Shown here: positions 22,346-34,200 of the stretch, piece after piece
How positions within the stretch are numbered: position 1 is the stretch's first letter
Layout of the letters: each line of letters begins with the position of its first letter
Assembly: GCA_035079005.1 (NCBI GenBank)
Contig: CM068719.1
Coordinates: forward strand, 9,504,061-9,568,060
Direction of reading: 5' to 3'
Source of the DNA: Fraxinus americana
Taxonomy: Eukaryota > Streptophyta > Magnoliopsida > Lamiales > Oleaceae
Length of the DNA stretch: 64,000 nt
Made by a program: the position numbers and the translations under genes
The notes under the pieces: model-generated
What the model saw: only the letters and a program-made list of their open reading frames with translations
What the model was told of the DNA's origin: nothing
Databases searched by the model: none

Positions 22346-23200
22346 GTTGGCCAAAAACACTCCTTTAGAAAATCTGAGTTACCAAAAAAATCCCGTGGCC
22401 TAATTATGATCAAAATCGACATACACAAAGTAAAAGATGTACAAACTTTGAATTTGCACGTATATGCAGAGAAAACAATACATCCCATAAAAATATGGAT
22501 ATTTTCCATAAAAAAGCACCTTAACAAGAAAGACATTTCAAGAACAAGCTCCATAAAGCATGGTGACATGAAAGAGAGTTAATACACACTTTCAATGTGC
22601 TTAGATAAATAAATGAGCTATAGATACTAATTATATACAAAATTCCTTTCATAGAGGGTAAGCAAACTAGTAGACTAGTAGTTGAGGACAATATTGAAAG
22701 CAAAAATTCAGGAAAACAATCGCAAAAAGATAGAAATAATCAGAAAAAACATAAAAAATGAATTATGAAACAATCTCAGTACAACAATGAAATAAATTAC
22801 AAATAAGAAATTTTGAGAAGAGCCCTCAAACAAAAACCGATCAGAAAAACAAAGCTACAAGAAATACTAAAAATTCAACAAAAAATTCCACTGGCGAACC
22901 AAATATGTAAAAGTATACTTCCGAGTTTTGATCATCATATATCGAAAAGGTTAGGACGGAAAAGCAAGAAATTTGAAAATAAAAATCCGCAGGTTGGACA
23001 CAAATCTAAAAGTACAATTTTAAGATTTAATTGACTACAAAAAAGTTGTAAAAAAAACCGTAAATGACAACAGAGTTGAAGATTTTACCTTGTGTATCTT
23101 TTCTACTCACCAGTAACCTCAGAAAATCTGCTTACAGCACCGAGAAAGCTGGATTACACAGAGAGGGTAACGGGACAAGGGCGTGGTTGTAATTTGGGAT
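22346..23200 (-). promoter_or_regulatory. 5' leader of the HIT/PAPA-1 gene, probable leader intron
   Basis: No coding exon was found upstream of the ATG. A good donor (CAAG/GTAAAATC on the minus strand, near 23090) and an acceptor (AACTCAG/ATTTTC, near 22372) would remove an AT-rich leader intron of about 720 bp. The transcription start would then lie near 23100-23200. This is inferred from splice signals only. Confidence 0.45.
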
Positions 23201-23558
23201 CATGCCACTTCTACAGGTTGAACGCGACTAGATACACATAAACTTAATTTTTTCACATATATTTTAACCATGCCTTCTCTGAAAAATCATTAATCCAAAA
23301 CTCATTTTCCCCAACAAAAATCTTTATAATATTTATTAATAGAACTTCGAAAATAATGTTTAGCAATTTTTTTTAATTTCATCTACTAGTTAGCCCCTGT
23401 TTGTATGTAATTATTCAATGAAAATGAGTTTTGAAATAATGAATTTTTTAGACTGTATAATTAAAAAGTGGGAAGGAAATTTGAATTTTAAGTACAAAAT
23501 ATTTTTTTGTGAGAATGTGTGATTACAAATAAGTTCGAGAAAAAAAAATGAAGAGTTG
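23201..23558. other. Short AT-rich spacer between HIT gene and gypsy element
   Basis: About 360 bp of AT-rich DNA that probably holds the gene's proximal promoter. No clear TATA box stood out. It ends at the AGTTG target duplication of the gypsy element. Confidence 0.5.
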
Positions 23559-24352
23559 TGTTGACCTCGAAAAATGGCTCCAACACGTGGCCAACAGAAA
23601 ATGTCTTCAAGTCAGTTCTTCCTGCACACGTGGCACGTCGTTAGTCACTCGTGGCTTTTCCCAAAGGGGTTGGGAGTGGCCGCAAGCACTCCGACGGTCA
23701 AGTCAGTTTAAAGTTCAATCAGAGAAGAGTTCACCGGCAATGGAACTCTCACCGGGAAGTGGTTGACAAGAGCGTGTATCGAAAAGTGTTAATATTTAAG
23801 GGAAGAAGATACTTAATTTCACAATGTAGTGGTAGTTTTGAGTGTGTTGAATTCCAATCCTTCTTCAGGCATAAGGAATGAGCATTTATACCAAGGATGG
23901 GGAGGGGAGAGCCATTGGATGATGAGACACGTGTTGCCAGATCTCCAGAGTTCGTCCCATCCTGTGTATCAATCAATCCCTCCATAGGCTGGCTGGCATT
24001 TAATGTTTTTTACAAGATCAGCTGATTTGATCGTTTGAGTCCTGTCACGCGTCCCATCATTCGTGATTTGACTTTGGAAAGATCCTTATACAAGAGATCT
24101 TTGAGGAGGCGAGGCAGGTGAGGCGTTGCAGCCTTACAAAAGCGGAGTGCAGGCCTTTGCATCCGCACTATGTTGGCGGATGAGTCCGGTTCGTTCGCTG
24201 GCACCTATTCAGTTCGTCCTTCACGTAATCACTTCGGTGTGCGCACTCAGATCGTCCTATGGGGTAATCACCCCGGCTGACGCATGTTGCGATGGGGCAA
24301 CCTCTGCTGACACGTGGCGCCGAGGTGGAGGGTCTGACACCAACCCGTAACA
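23559..24352 (-). repeat. Gypsy 3' LTR
   Basis: A 794-bp repeat that on the plus strand starts TGTTGACC and ends CCGTAACA. A minus-strand TATAAATG lies at 23883-23890. Transcription from this LTR would run left, towards the HIT/PAPA-1 gene and in the same sense as that gene. Confidence 0.93.
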
Positions 24353-24366
24353 ATAGTCCCGCAAGT
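24353..24366 (-). other. Gypsy polypurine tract (probable)
   Basis: On the minus strand TTGCGGGACTAT ends exactly at the 3' LTR. Position fits; the tract is short and interrupted by pyrimidines. Confidence 0.5.
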
Positions 24367-24447
24367 CCATGTATGAATATTTATATAGTACAAGGACTTA
24401 ATTTCAGTGACTTGAGTTTGTAGGTACGGGGACGAGCGCCAGAGGCG

Positions 24448-24884
24448 GATAGCCGAAGTGATACGGACTGGAAACTCGAGGAGATAAGTTGTATCAACAT
24501 CAGATTCTATTCTGGCTGAAGTGATGTGGGTTGGCAACTCTATGGAGAGCTATTGCAACGCTAAGCTGTTGTGGCCGAAGCGATATAGGTTGGCAACTCT
24601 GTGGAGAGATGTTGCAAAGCTAAGCTGTAGTGGCCGAAGCGTTATAGGTTGGCAACTTTGTGGAGAGCTGTTGCAACGCTAAGCTGCAGTTGCCGAAGCG
24701 TTATAGGCTGGCAAATCTATGGAGAGCTGTTGCAACGCTAAGCTGTAGTGGCCGAAGCGATATAGGTTGGTAACTCTGTGGAGAGTTGTTGCAACGCTAA
24801 GTTGCAGTGGACGAAGCGTTATAGGTTGACAACTCTATGGAGAGCTGTTACAACGCTAAGCTGTAGTGGCCTAAGCGATACAGG
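24448..24884 (-). repeat. Tandem array B, 59-bp unit, about 6-7 copies
   Basis: The marker GCTAAG recurs at 24560, 24619, 24678, 24737, 24796 and 24855, an exact 59-bp period; a degenerate unit precedes these. Units carry GGCCGAAGCGATATAGGTTG and variants. The array lies between the antisense gene and the 3' LTR, a place where Tat/Ogre elements are known to carry variable tandem repeats. It is related, in inverted orientation, to the array at 29415-29690. Confidence 0.92.
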
Positions 24885-26530
24885 TGATAAGTGTGTTTTT
24901 ACACACTTATTTAGCACTTTTTGTATTTAATTGGGATTTAAATTGAGTTGATTTCTATACATAATTGTGTAATTTTGTATGTTGTAGGCTTTGTACCCGA
25001 ATTCGGGAAGAACGGAGTGAAAAGATGAAAAAAGGGACTAAAAGTGCACAAATTGATGAAGTTAGGGACCGAGTTGCACATGCCACAAAGATGAAGGACT
25101 TGACATGCAATGTATAAAGGGCCTAACTGAAATGAAGATCAAAAGTCAAGGACCAAATTGTATTAAATTAAAGTTGAAGGACCATTTTGTCACTTTCCAA
25201 AAGTTGGGGACTTAGATGCAATTTTTCCTTTGATATTTTGTTTACTTAATTGTTAAGTAAACAAAATATCTATCCTTGATTTTTTAGATAGGGCTGGCAC
25301 GTTTTTTTCTTTGGTAGGTAGTATATATATTAGTTTTAGTATTTATTAGTTTTGAGAGTTTAGTTTTGTTTTATAGTTTTTCTCTCTAGTTTCTCTAGCT
25401 TTTCTTTCTCTTTTCCTTAGTTTTCTTTTAGTTTGTTGGTTTGGTTGGAAGTTTGGCTCATCTTGGTGATCTCAATTGGATAGCAAAGGGATTAACACTT
25501 GAAGAAGCTTGAAGAAAACAATTAGAGGGACTCCAAGCAAGGAACAAGGGTTGTATCTTTACACTTTTGTGTTTCTCCATTTATTTCTTCAAAGTTTGGC
25601 ATGTATTGTATTGTTAATCTCCTTTGTTATGATTTTATGATGATGAGCTAAATTATTTTGTTGGAATTTATCTAGTAACTTAACATAATGCTTCATTAAA
25701 TGTCAATTATATGTTTGTTAGAATTTTATTATGCATTGATCATCAAAATAATAGTGTATCAATCATCATGTTTAAAATGATTTCATTTTTGGTGACGCTC
25801 AGATGAAATTGTTAGGTTTTACATCATTTTTGGTGACGCTTAAATGACTGTAATTAATTTTAATGTGATTGTTGCAAGATAGTTGCATTTAATAGACCAA
25901 AGTGTTCTATTCATCTAATTGACAACTAGATGAAATTATTAGGTAATTATTTGTGACCGTTGAACAATGATTGCATTAATTAGACCGAAATGATTGATAC
26001 CATGGGTTTGTCTAGTATACTAGGCGCGTCTAGGTGATGTAGAAATACACACCTACCTCATGTGATCCGCTGAGTATTTTCACAGAATATCATGCAATTG
26101 GTCAACTTTGTATCGACATAGAAATATGTGGTATGAATTGACTAATTATGGTTAATATTCGCTCGAAAGAGGGTATTAGCTAAAATTGGAAAATCGGGTC
26201 TGACTACTTATTTTGATAATTAGCATCTGCACGTGATTGAATTGACATTAATGAAGTATAGGTTAAGCGAAACATAGATTCCAACATCTTTTCAAAACAA
26301 AAACCTTTTTAACTTTTAATCTGACTTTTTATCAGTTTTTAGTCTAATTGTAGTTTTTAGAATTTTAAATTCATTTTTTAAATCTGTGTGTGTGTCGTCG
26401 TTAAAATAGAGACTGATAAACGTCAAATTGAATTCCACACTCTCCGAGGGATCGACTTGGACTCTTTAGGTCCACTTTTACTACTTGTTCTCGACCCGTG
26501 CGCTTGCGGCATAGAATCGAAACCCGAACA
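24885..26530. mobile_element. Solo LTR (1646 bp) nested in the gypsy element
   Basis: It starts TGATAAGTGTG, ends CCCGAACA and is flanked by the exact 5-bp duplication ACAGG (24880-24884 and 26531-26535). No internal coding domain, primer site or second LTR is present, so it is best read as the product of LTR-LTR recombination. The start folds into a perfect hairpin (AAGTGTGT, TTTT, ACACACTT). It splits tandem array B from the promoter of the antisense gene. Confidence 0.85.
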
Positions 26531-26535
26531 ACAGG

Positions 26536-27055
26536 TTCTGAAGTAATGGGCTCTGAAGGGAGCCTTGGCTTTTGTGTCAATGATTTGAAGGCTTTCGCGT
26601 CTTCCCAATGTAATCATGGGGGGCGTTTGCTGGCTTCCAAGGCACGCCCCCTTTGCCATAAATGGTAATGATGGCAACGATTTTTGTTCTTCCAGGCGAC
26701 GTGATTGGGTTGCGCGTGTGCCTCACTGCTTCATCAAGGCCGTTGATTCAAATGACCCTTGGCATTAACGGAGATCCCTGTGCCTCAACTTTAGACGGCC
26801 CAGATGAAAGTTGGGTGATCTGATGGCTGGGATGAGTTTGGAATGCCTATAAAAGGCCTGTCCCTTCATTTTGAAACTTTTACTTTTGCAAATCTCTAAA
26901 GAATTCTTGTATTCCCTACGTTCGTGCTTCCTTCTCCGACCACCATCCAAGACTTCGGCGACTGATCTTACGAACTCCGGTAGCTGTCGAACTAAGTAAC
27001 AAAACTTGATTCGGTTTCCTCCTCTTTTTCTTTAGATTCTACCAAAAATTACAAT
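26536..27055 (+). promoter_or_regulatory. Promoter and 5' leader of the gypsy antisense gene
   Basis: TATAAAAG on the plus strand at 26848-26855 has normal plant TATA form. A start about 30 bp downstream would leave a leader of about 170 nt to the ATG at 27056. The base composition is much closer to genic DNA than the neighbouring solo LTR. No activity can be shown from sequence alone. Confidence 0.55.
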
Positions 27056-29268
27056 ATGGCGACCGAACAGTCTGTTGATGGCTCTGGGAGTGAGGGGAGA
27101 AGAGGTTATGGGAGTTCTGCTCTGATGGAGCCAATATTGGTATCGTCGGACGAGTTGAGTAGGGCCATTAGGGCCGGGGACAACATTTGGAGATACCCAG
27201 CTTCTCCCGTAGACACTTCGGTTCAGTAGGGGGCTTCTAAGTACCCCTCTAAAATTACCAAAGAGATACTGGAGAGGTGCATGGTCATTTTTAGGATCCC
27301 TGATAGTATAGAGTTGATAGTACCGGAGCCACATGAGAGGGCCTGCTATCCGAGGCCAGGGTGTGTGGCTGTGAGCGAGAGTTTACTTAAGGCAGGCCTT
27401 AGGCTCCCCTTCCACCTCTTCTTCAAGTTAGTACTTAGGTCGTATGGGATGGCCCCGACGTAGCTGAACCCTAACTCATGGTCTCAGATGGTAGGGACAT
27501 GGATGCTGTGGTGAAGAGCCAGCATCAGGGTGGATATGCCCTTTAGTGTATTCCATTCCATGTTTCTGCCGAAGTGTGTGGCTGGAGGAGACGAGACGAA
27601 GGGTTGGTATTATTTGGCGTCGTGGGGGTCCCACGCTCCTTTTGTAACCGGGCTTCTAACTTCTATAAAGGGCTGGAGGAGCTCCTGGTTCTGGGTAACC
27701 GGGAGGTAGGATACTATGGAGGGCGACCCCATGGCGCCTCTTACTATTCCCACTTCGTATTCAACTTATAGTAAGTTCCTTTCCCGAGTTGATTTCACTT
27801 GTGTATTTTGCTCAATTTTTTAATATACATCACTTGCAGGCTCTTTGCCGAGGTGTGAGCTATCGGAGGAGGAGTGGGATATCGTAAGCCAGCTCTACCA
27901 GCTGCCTCCAAAGGAAATGAGCTATAAATAAATCATCGACAAGAACAATCACTTCGTCGCCCACGGACTGATGTCGAATCAAGGTAAATACCCCGCTTCA
28001 ACTCTTTCTGTGTTTTTGCTTTCGCCTTAAGTACTTATCAGTTTGCCTTGTTTGCAGGAGACTTCGCGAAGAAGAAGGCGTTGAGGCCCGATTTCGCTAG
28101 TATTCGCAGATCGGTTGCGGAGGCGAAGGCATTGAAAACAAGCTCGGCTGCATACAAGAAGCAGTCACAACGTTTGCTATCCCTCGGCAAAGTTGGACAG
28201 CAGCCTGCTGAGGAGAACGAGGTGGAGAAAGGAGCCTCCCACGTTCCGAGGAAGAAGAGAGCCGACCCAACCGGGGCTTCTACTTTTGTTCGATCTGATG
28301 CCGTTTCTCCTCGTCCACCTAGTTCCGGGATGACTGTGGCGGCTCCTTCGCCCACTCCTCAGGCCATTGTGCCAATCACTGCTTATTTTACTGAAGGCCC
28401 CGCCAAAAAGAGACTGAAAAAGCCTGCGGTAGCTCCGTCCCGAGGCAAGGCCACAAGTTTTTTGGAGAGTAAAGAAGAGGATCTCCCCGAGGCAGTTTTG
28501 GAAATACTGCCTCTCGAAACAGCCTCTGTAGCCCGGATCCATGGAAAATATTGGACCGAGGATTGGAAAAATCACGCCGCCTCATGTGAAGTAGAGGATC
28601 TGTTGGCTGCGAATAATGCGTGCGTGGCCAGGGCCCTAAGTATGGGCGCTGCGGTTGAGGATCTGGTCAAAGGCCTCTGCAAAAGGAACAACGAGCTGGA
28701 TGAGAGGTTGAAGGCCTCCGAGACTTGGGAAGTCGAGGTGGCGAAGGCAAAGAAGGAGGTGGAGGAGGTAGAAGAGAAATGGATCATGGCCACTACCAAG
28801 CTGGATTCGACCGAAGTCCAAGTAAATCGGCTGAAGCATGAGCTTCATGAGTCTGTCTCCCAAGTGGCGGCCTTGACCAAAAGGATTGATCAGTCCAACG
28901 AGCATCAAAGGCTCGCCTCCAAGGCTCTGGGGGAGGCTAACAAGGAGAAGGCTGAATTGAAGAAGCTCTCCGAGGCCCAGGCTAAAGAGATTGATTCTTT
29001 GAAGGCCGAGGTGAAAACGGTTGGCGAAGTGGCAGTCCAAAATTACAAGGACAATTTTGAAAACACGGTAGAGTATGACGACTTCGCTAACTATTGGGCT
29101 TCCTGGGCGGCAAAGGAAATGATGTCTCGCCTCCGTGAGAGGCACCCTGAACTGGATATAGAGTTTTTGGAAGAGGAGTTTCGGGGCCCCACTGGGGGCT
29201 GACCTGCGATGGAGTACGAGGGGGAGGAGGCTCCTGAGGAGGAGGCCAACGTAGTGGATTTGGATTAA
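27056..29268 (+). pseudogene. Antisense spliced gene of the gypsy element (Transposase_28-like)
   Basis: Three exons on the strand opposite gag-pol: 27056-27770, 27840-27983 and 28058-29268. Introns of 69 and 74 bp have GTAAGT/GCAG and GTAAAT/GCAG borders, and the phases match (1, then 1), so one frame runs throughout. Exon 1 matches the gypsy-type Transposase_28 family (FRIPDSIELIVPEPHERACY; GLRLPFHLFF; KGWYYLAS). Exon 3 is basic, then a long coiled coil (about 28690-29030), then an acidic tail. In-frame stops are at 27227, 27461, 27512, 27707 (exon 1), 27929 (exon 2) and 29200, the last possibly the true end. The role of this protein in Tat elements is not established. A 384-codon stretch in exon 3 stays open. 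Confidence 0.8.
28058..29202 (+). CDS. Open third exon of antisense gene (coiled-coil protein)
   Basis: This is the one long undamaged open stretch of the antisense gene, listed separately because it may still be translated. An in-frame ATG at 28048 lies inside the second intron, so translation from there would need an unspliced or alternative transcript; otherwise it is an internal exon. It reads GDFAKKKALRPDFASIRRSV, a Pro/Ser-rich linker, then heptad-rich helices (KKEVEEVEEKW; RLKHELHESV; KAELKKLSEAQAKEIDSL). No enzymatic motif was seen. Confidence 0.45.
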
Positions 29269-29414
29269 TTTGTAAATTCCATTGCCCGTGTATTGGCTTC
29301 GGCCTTTTTATCCTTTCTCATGAATGAAATTTATTTTTCTATTACTCAAGTATCATCACATCTTCTATTACTGCTTCGAATAGACCACTAAGTTTAATCG
29401 CATCGCATCACCTC

Positions 29415-29690
29415 GCTTAACCACTTAATAAAATGGAAGTAGCCTGAACAAAGTAATATCGAATCGGCATTGCTTAACCACTTAATAAAATGGAAGTAGT
29501 CAATGAACAAAGTAATATCGCATCGGCCTTGCTTAACCACTTAATAAAATGGAAGTAGCCAATGAACAAAGTAATATCGCATCGGCCTCGCTTAACCACT
29601 TAATAAAATGGAAGTGGCCAATGAACAAAGTAATATCGCATCGACCTCGCTTAACCACTTAATAAAATAGAAGTGGCCAATGAATTTGTT
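29415..29690. repeat. Tandem array A, 59-bp unit, about 5 copies
   Basis: GCTTAACCACTTAATAAAAT recurs at 29415, 29472, 29531, 29590 and 29649; the spacing is 57, 59, 59 and 59 bp. It lies between the ends of the convergent pol and antisense genes. It shares ATATCGC-TCGGCC, GCTTA and AGT-GCCAA blocks with the reverse complement of array B. Confidence 0.92.
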
Positions 29691-30020
29691 TGATATGTAC
29701 GTTTGTTACTTCTTCAAAGATGGCACCCGCACCACCTCTGACTAGGCAGAATATTGGGGGTGATTCCTGTGGAGGAGCTTGCACCTCACCCAATGTTGTT
29801 TGATATGTGCGTTTGCTACTTCGTCAAAGATGACACCCGCACCACCTCTGACTAGGCAGAATATTGGGGGTGACTCCTGTGGAGGAGCTTGCACCTCGCC
29901 CAATGTTGTTTGATATGTGCGTTTGTTGCTTTGTCAAAGATGGTACCCGCACCACCTCTGACTAGGCAGAATATTGGGGGTGACTCTTGTGGAGGAGCTT
30001 GCACCTTGCCCAATGTTGTT
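29691..30020. repeat. Tandem array, 110-bp unit, three copies
   Basis: TGATATGT recurs at 29691, 29801 and 29911 with exact 110-bp spacing. Units contain CACCCGCACCACCTCTGACT and a GGGGGTGA block, with few differences between copies. No coding frame is kept. It directly adjoins array A, downstream of pol in the element's sense. Confidence 0.92.
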
Positions 30021-30095
30021 TTGATGCATTGATGTAAGAGTGAAGTGAAACAAGATGTTCATTCATTTGATTGCAACGTTCACATTACATGTTCT

Positions 30096-33000
30096 CTACT
30101 GATAGTACTTCCTCAAGTGTTCGATATTCCAGGGTGAGGCATTATTTTTCCATTCAGATCTTCAATTCTGTAGGTACCGAGTTTGACTTCTTCAGTTACG
30201 CGATATAGGCCTTCCCAGTTCGGCCCCAAAGTCCCAGTGCCATGATGTTTGGTTGAAGGGAAAACCTTGCGAAGCGCCAGGTCACCAACGCGGAACACTC
30301 TTTTCTTCACCTTAGCGTTATAGTAACGCATCATTTTACGTTGGTAAGAGGCGAGCCTTACATGAGAGTCATCTCTCCTCTCTTCGAGGAAATCTAGCTC
30401 AAGCTTCCTTAGATCGTCATTCGTTACTTTGTTGAAGTGGAGGCGACGGGGAGAGGGAACACCAACCTCTACAGGGCTCATTGTCTCAGCTCCATAAGTC
30501 ATGAAAAATGGGGTCCGGTAGCTGTCTTACAGGTGGTTCTGATGGCCCATAGAACTTGGGGGAGCTCATCAACCCAGCCTCCTTTGGAGGCATCCAGCTT
30601 CCTTTCAGGGTGAGCTTTATCGTCTTGTTAACCGCATCTACCTGGCCATTCGCTTAGGGATGATGGGGTGAAGAAAAATGCTTTCTGATTCCAAGCTCAT
30701 CACACAATTCTCGGATCTTCCTGTTGTCGAACTGTTTGCCATTGTCTGAAACCAAGGAATGAGGTATGCCGAACCGACATATGATGTTTTTCCAGAAGAA
30801 CTTAGAAGTGTTGGCCCATTAATCTTGGCCAAAGGCTCCACCTCTGCCCATTTAGTGAAATAGTCAATAGCGACTATGGCGAATAGAGCGTTTGCTCTCC
30901 CCTTTGGCAAGGGGCCAATGAAATCCACACCCCACTTGGCGAACGGCCATGGGCTGGATACAACTATAAGTTCCTGAGATGGTCGCCTCTGCTCATTGGA
31001 GAAGCGTTGGCATTTATCACATTTGCGTACGTATTCTATAGAATCCCTTTTAAGGGTCAGCCAGTAATACCCTTGCCTAAGTATCTTATGAGCCAAGGCT
31101 GGTCCACCGGAGTGATTTCCACAAACCCCTTCATGCACTTCTTTGAGGATGTAATTCGCTTCTTCCCCCCTGTACATCTAAGAAGGAGAGAGGAGAAGCT
31201 GCGTTTATATAGGATATCATCCTGTAGAACGAAGTGGGCAGCTCTTCTTCGAAGCTTTCGTGCTTCAGCTTCATCCTCTGGCAAGGTTTGCTCTTTCGTA
31301 CGCAAAGATAGGTAGCATCCAGGGTGGTGTGCTTTAAATCCACATCAGTTCTTCACCCTTCTTGGTGGAGAGTTCGACCAGGTGTTCAATTGGCACCACC
31401 TTGAGCAGCTCCGAATCTTTACTACTGGCCAATTTTGATAGAGCATCCGCATGGGAGTTTTCCTGGTGTGGTACCTGGATGAGCTCAAGCTTTTCGAAGT
31501 TAGGTATGGAGTCCATAACCAACTTCAGATAGGCTGCCATATGTTTTTCCATGGCCACAAAGTTGCCATTGACTTGATTCACCACCAACTGTGAATCACT
31601 GCTGATAATCAATCTCTTCACCTGCAATTCTTTGGCTAACTGAAGTCCGCTAGAAGGGCCTCATACTCAGCCATGTTTTTGGAAGCCTTGAATTCAAGTC
31701 TAACAGCGCAGTTAAGCTTGTGCCCCTCTGGACTTTCCAGCACGACCCCAGCTCCGGAGCCTGTCTCTCTTGAGGAGCCATCAACAAAGAGGTTCCATAT
31801 TCACCTCGACTTCAGGAGTTTTAGCAAACTCCGCAACAAAATCAGCTAAGGCTTGACCCTTTATCGCAGTTCGAGGGGCGTAGGTTATGTCGAACTCGCT
31901 GAGCTCGACAGCCCATTTCAGTAATCTCCCCGAGGTGTTTGGATTCTGTAACACTTGGCTCAAGGGAAAATTCGTCAAGACGTGAATGTTATGGGCCTGG
32001 AAATATGGCCTCAGCTTTCGAGAAGCGGTGACCAAGGAGAGGGCCAATTTCTCCATGTCTGGGTAACGCGTTTCGGCAGGCAGCAAGGCTTTGCTCACAT
32101 AATAGATTGGCAGTTGATGCGTTTCTTCCTCTCGCACAAGCACTGAGCTGATCGAGCTTTCGGCTACTGTCAAGTATAACAACAGGGGTTCTCCTTCCTT
32201 CGGTTTGCTGAGGAGAGGTGCTCGACCAAAGTAGTTTTTCAACCCTGGGAATGCCTCCTCGCACTCCGGGGTTCATTGGAACTTGTTGTCTTCTTTGAGG
32301 ACTTTGAAGAAGGGTAAGCACTTTTCAGTGGCCCTTGAGATGAAGCGATTCAGTGCGGCTACCCTACCAGTGAGCCGTTGCACTTCTTTAGGCTTATGTG
32401 GGGACCTCATTTCGATAAGGGCTCTGATTTTCTCCGGGTTGGCCTCTATTCCTCTTTGATTCACGATGTAGCCCAAGAACTTTCCTGAAGCTACGGCAAA
32501 AGCACACTTAAGGGGATTTAGTCTCATGTAATACATTCTCAATGTATAAAAGGCTTCAGCCAGATATTTGATATCCTCCTTAGCTAGGAGGCTTTTTACA
32601 AGCATGTCGTCGACATGAACTTCCATTGTTTTACCGAGCTGATCAGCAAACATTTTGTTGACTAACCTCTGGTAAGTGGCTCCAGCGTTTTTCAAGTCAA
32701 AGGGCATCACCTTATAACAGTAGAGTCCCCTATCAGTAATGAAGGAGGTGTTCTCCTCGTCGCTTGGGAACATATGGATTTGATTGTAGCCTGAATAAGC
32801 GTCCATGAAGCTTAGCAATTTATGCCCAGCAGTCGAATCTACCAACTGGTCGATTCTTGGGAGTGAGAAATTATCTTTTGGGCAGGCCTGGTTAAGGTTA
32901 GAGAAATCAATACAAACCCTCCATTTGCCGTTGTGTTTCTTCACGAGCACAGGGTTTGAAATCCACTTCGGATAGTTGGCCTCACGGACAAAACCATTAC

Positions 33001-34200
33001 TGACTAGCCTCTCCACCTCTTCTTTCAAGGCTTCGTACCTCCCAGCATTCAATGCCCTCCTCTTCTGCCTGTGTGGAGTACAGTTAGGATCAATCCGCAA
33101 ATGATAGCAACTGACTTTGGGGTCTATTCCGATCATATCTTCATGCTTCCATGCGAAGATATCTGAATTTTTCCAAAGGAAGTCCTTCAGTTCTTCCTTA
33201 ATTTCTTCTTCTAATCCCTTTCCGACCTGCAAGACCTTCGATGTGTCTTGAGGGTCCACTGGGAAGGTCTCAAGCTCTTCCATTGGGACAGTTTGGGATC
33301 CCGACACAATCACCCTGGGATCCAGTTATTCCAAGGACACTTTGGATCTGGCCTTTGCCATGATAATATTTTGCATTGGAGGTTGTCCTTCTTCAGGGGC
33401 CTCTGACATTTCCGCATCCAACACTATGTTAACTCGTGGCTCTGACTTTCTCAGGGAATTAAGATAACATTCCCTGGATCCCATCTGATCGCCTCTGACA
33501 ATGGCGATTTCTCGTTCGGTAGGAAACTTCATGCAGAGGTGATGGATAGAAGTGACTGCCCATAGCTCCTTCAGAGCAGGTCTTCCCAAGACTCCGTGAT
33601 AAGCGGATCGGCGGTCAACAATTAGGAATTCCATGAAGTGATGTGCCACTTGGGGTGATGTACCCATTTCGACAGCCGAAGTAATTTTTCTTCTAGGAAT
33701 GATGCTGTCTCCGGTGAATCCATAAAGGGGCGAGCTCATTGGAGTTAGCTCGTGATCTACTGCCATTTTGTCAAAAGTCGGCCCAAACAGGATGTTGACC
33801 GAACTGCCGTTATCTACCAGCATGCATTTCAGCCCATTGCGAGCTACCACGACTCTGACTACCAGGGCGTCGCAGTGTGGGAAGTGCACATTTGCAGCAT
33901 CTTCTTGGGTGAATGTAATAGGCTCCGCAGCCCTTCCGATGTGTGGTTGGTTGATTATATAGCTAGTCATTGGTGGGGATCTCGCCTCTCTAGAATAATT
34001 CTTTTGTGCATTTTTTGATTCACCTCCCACATGGGGTCCGCCAATGATTGTGTCGATCTCGCGAATGGGTTGTTGCTCATTCGAGGCGACTGGCTCTCTT
34101 TTAGGACGTTGCCTATTTCGGGGCCTGTCCTTATCATTGTTTATGTCACTGTTGGAGGAAGTGTCGCCTCGTTTCACCCCTTCGAGGGGGGCTCCGTTTC
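30096..34200 (-). pseudogene. Gypsy pol: protease, RT, RNase H, integrase, degraded
   Basis: The protease motif (MLVDNGSSVNIL) is near 33814. RT spans about 33200-32300 with HVDDML near 32617, where YVDD is usual. RNase H spans about 31790-31334 (FVDGSS, MAEYEALLA, SSDSQL). Integrase spans about 31180-30096, with its HHCC part (H-x-H, CDKCQRF), the first catalytic D (GVDFIGPLP), and a C-terminal region ending near the TAG at 30096. Lesions: TAA near 33326, TGA near 32274 at a usual tryptophan, frameshifts near 31790, 31660, 31340 and 30800, and one near 30120 just before the end. The second integrase Asp lies in a shifted frame. No chromodomain was seen, as expected for Tat. Confidence 0.88.
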
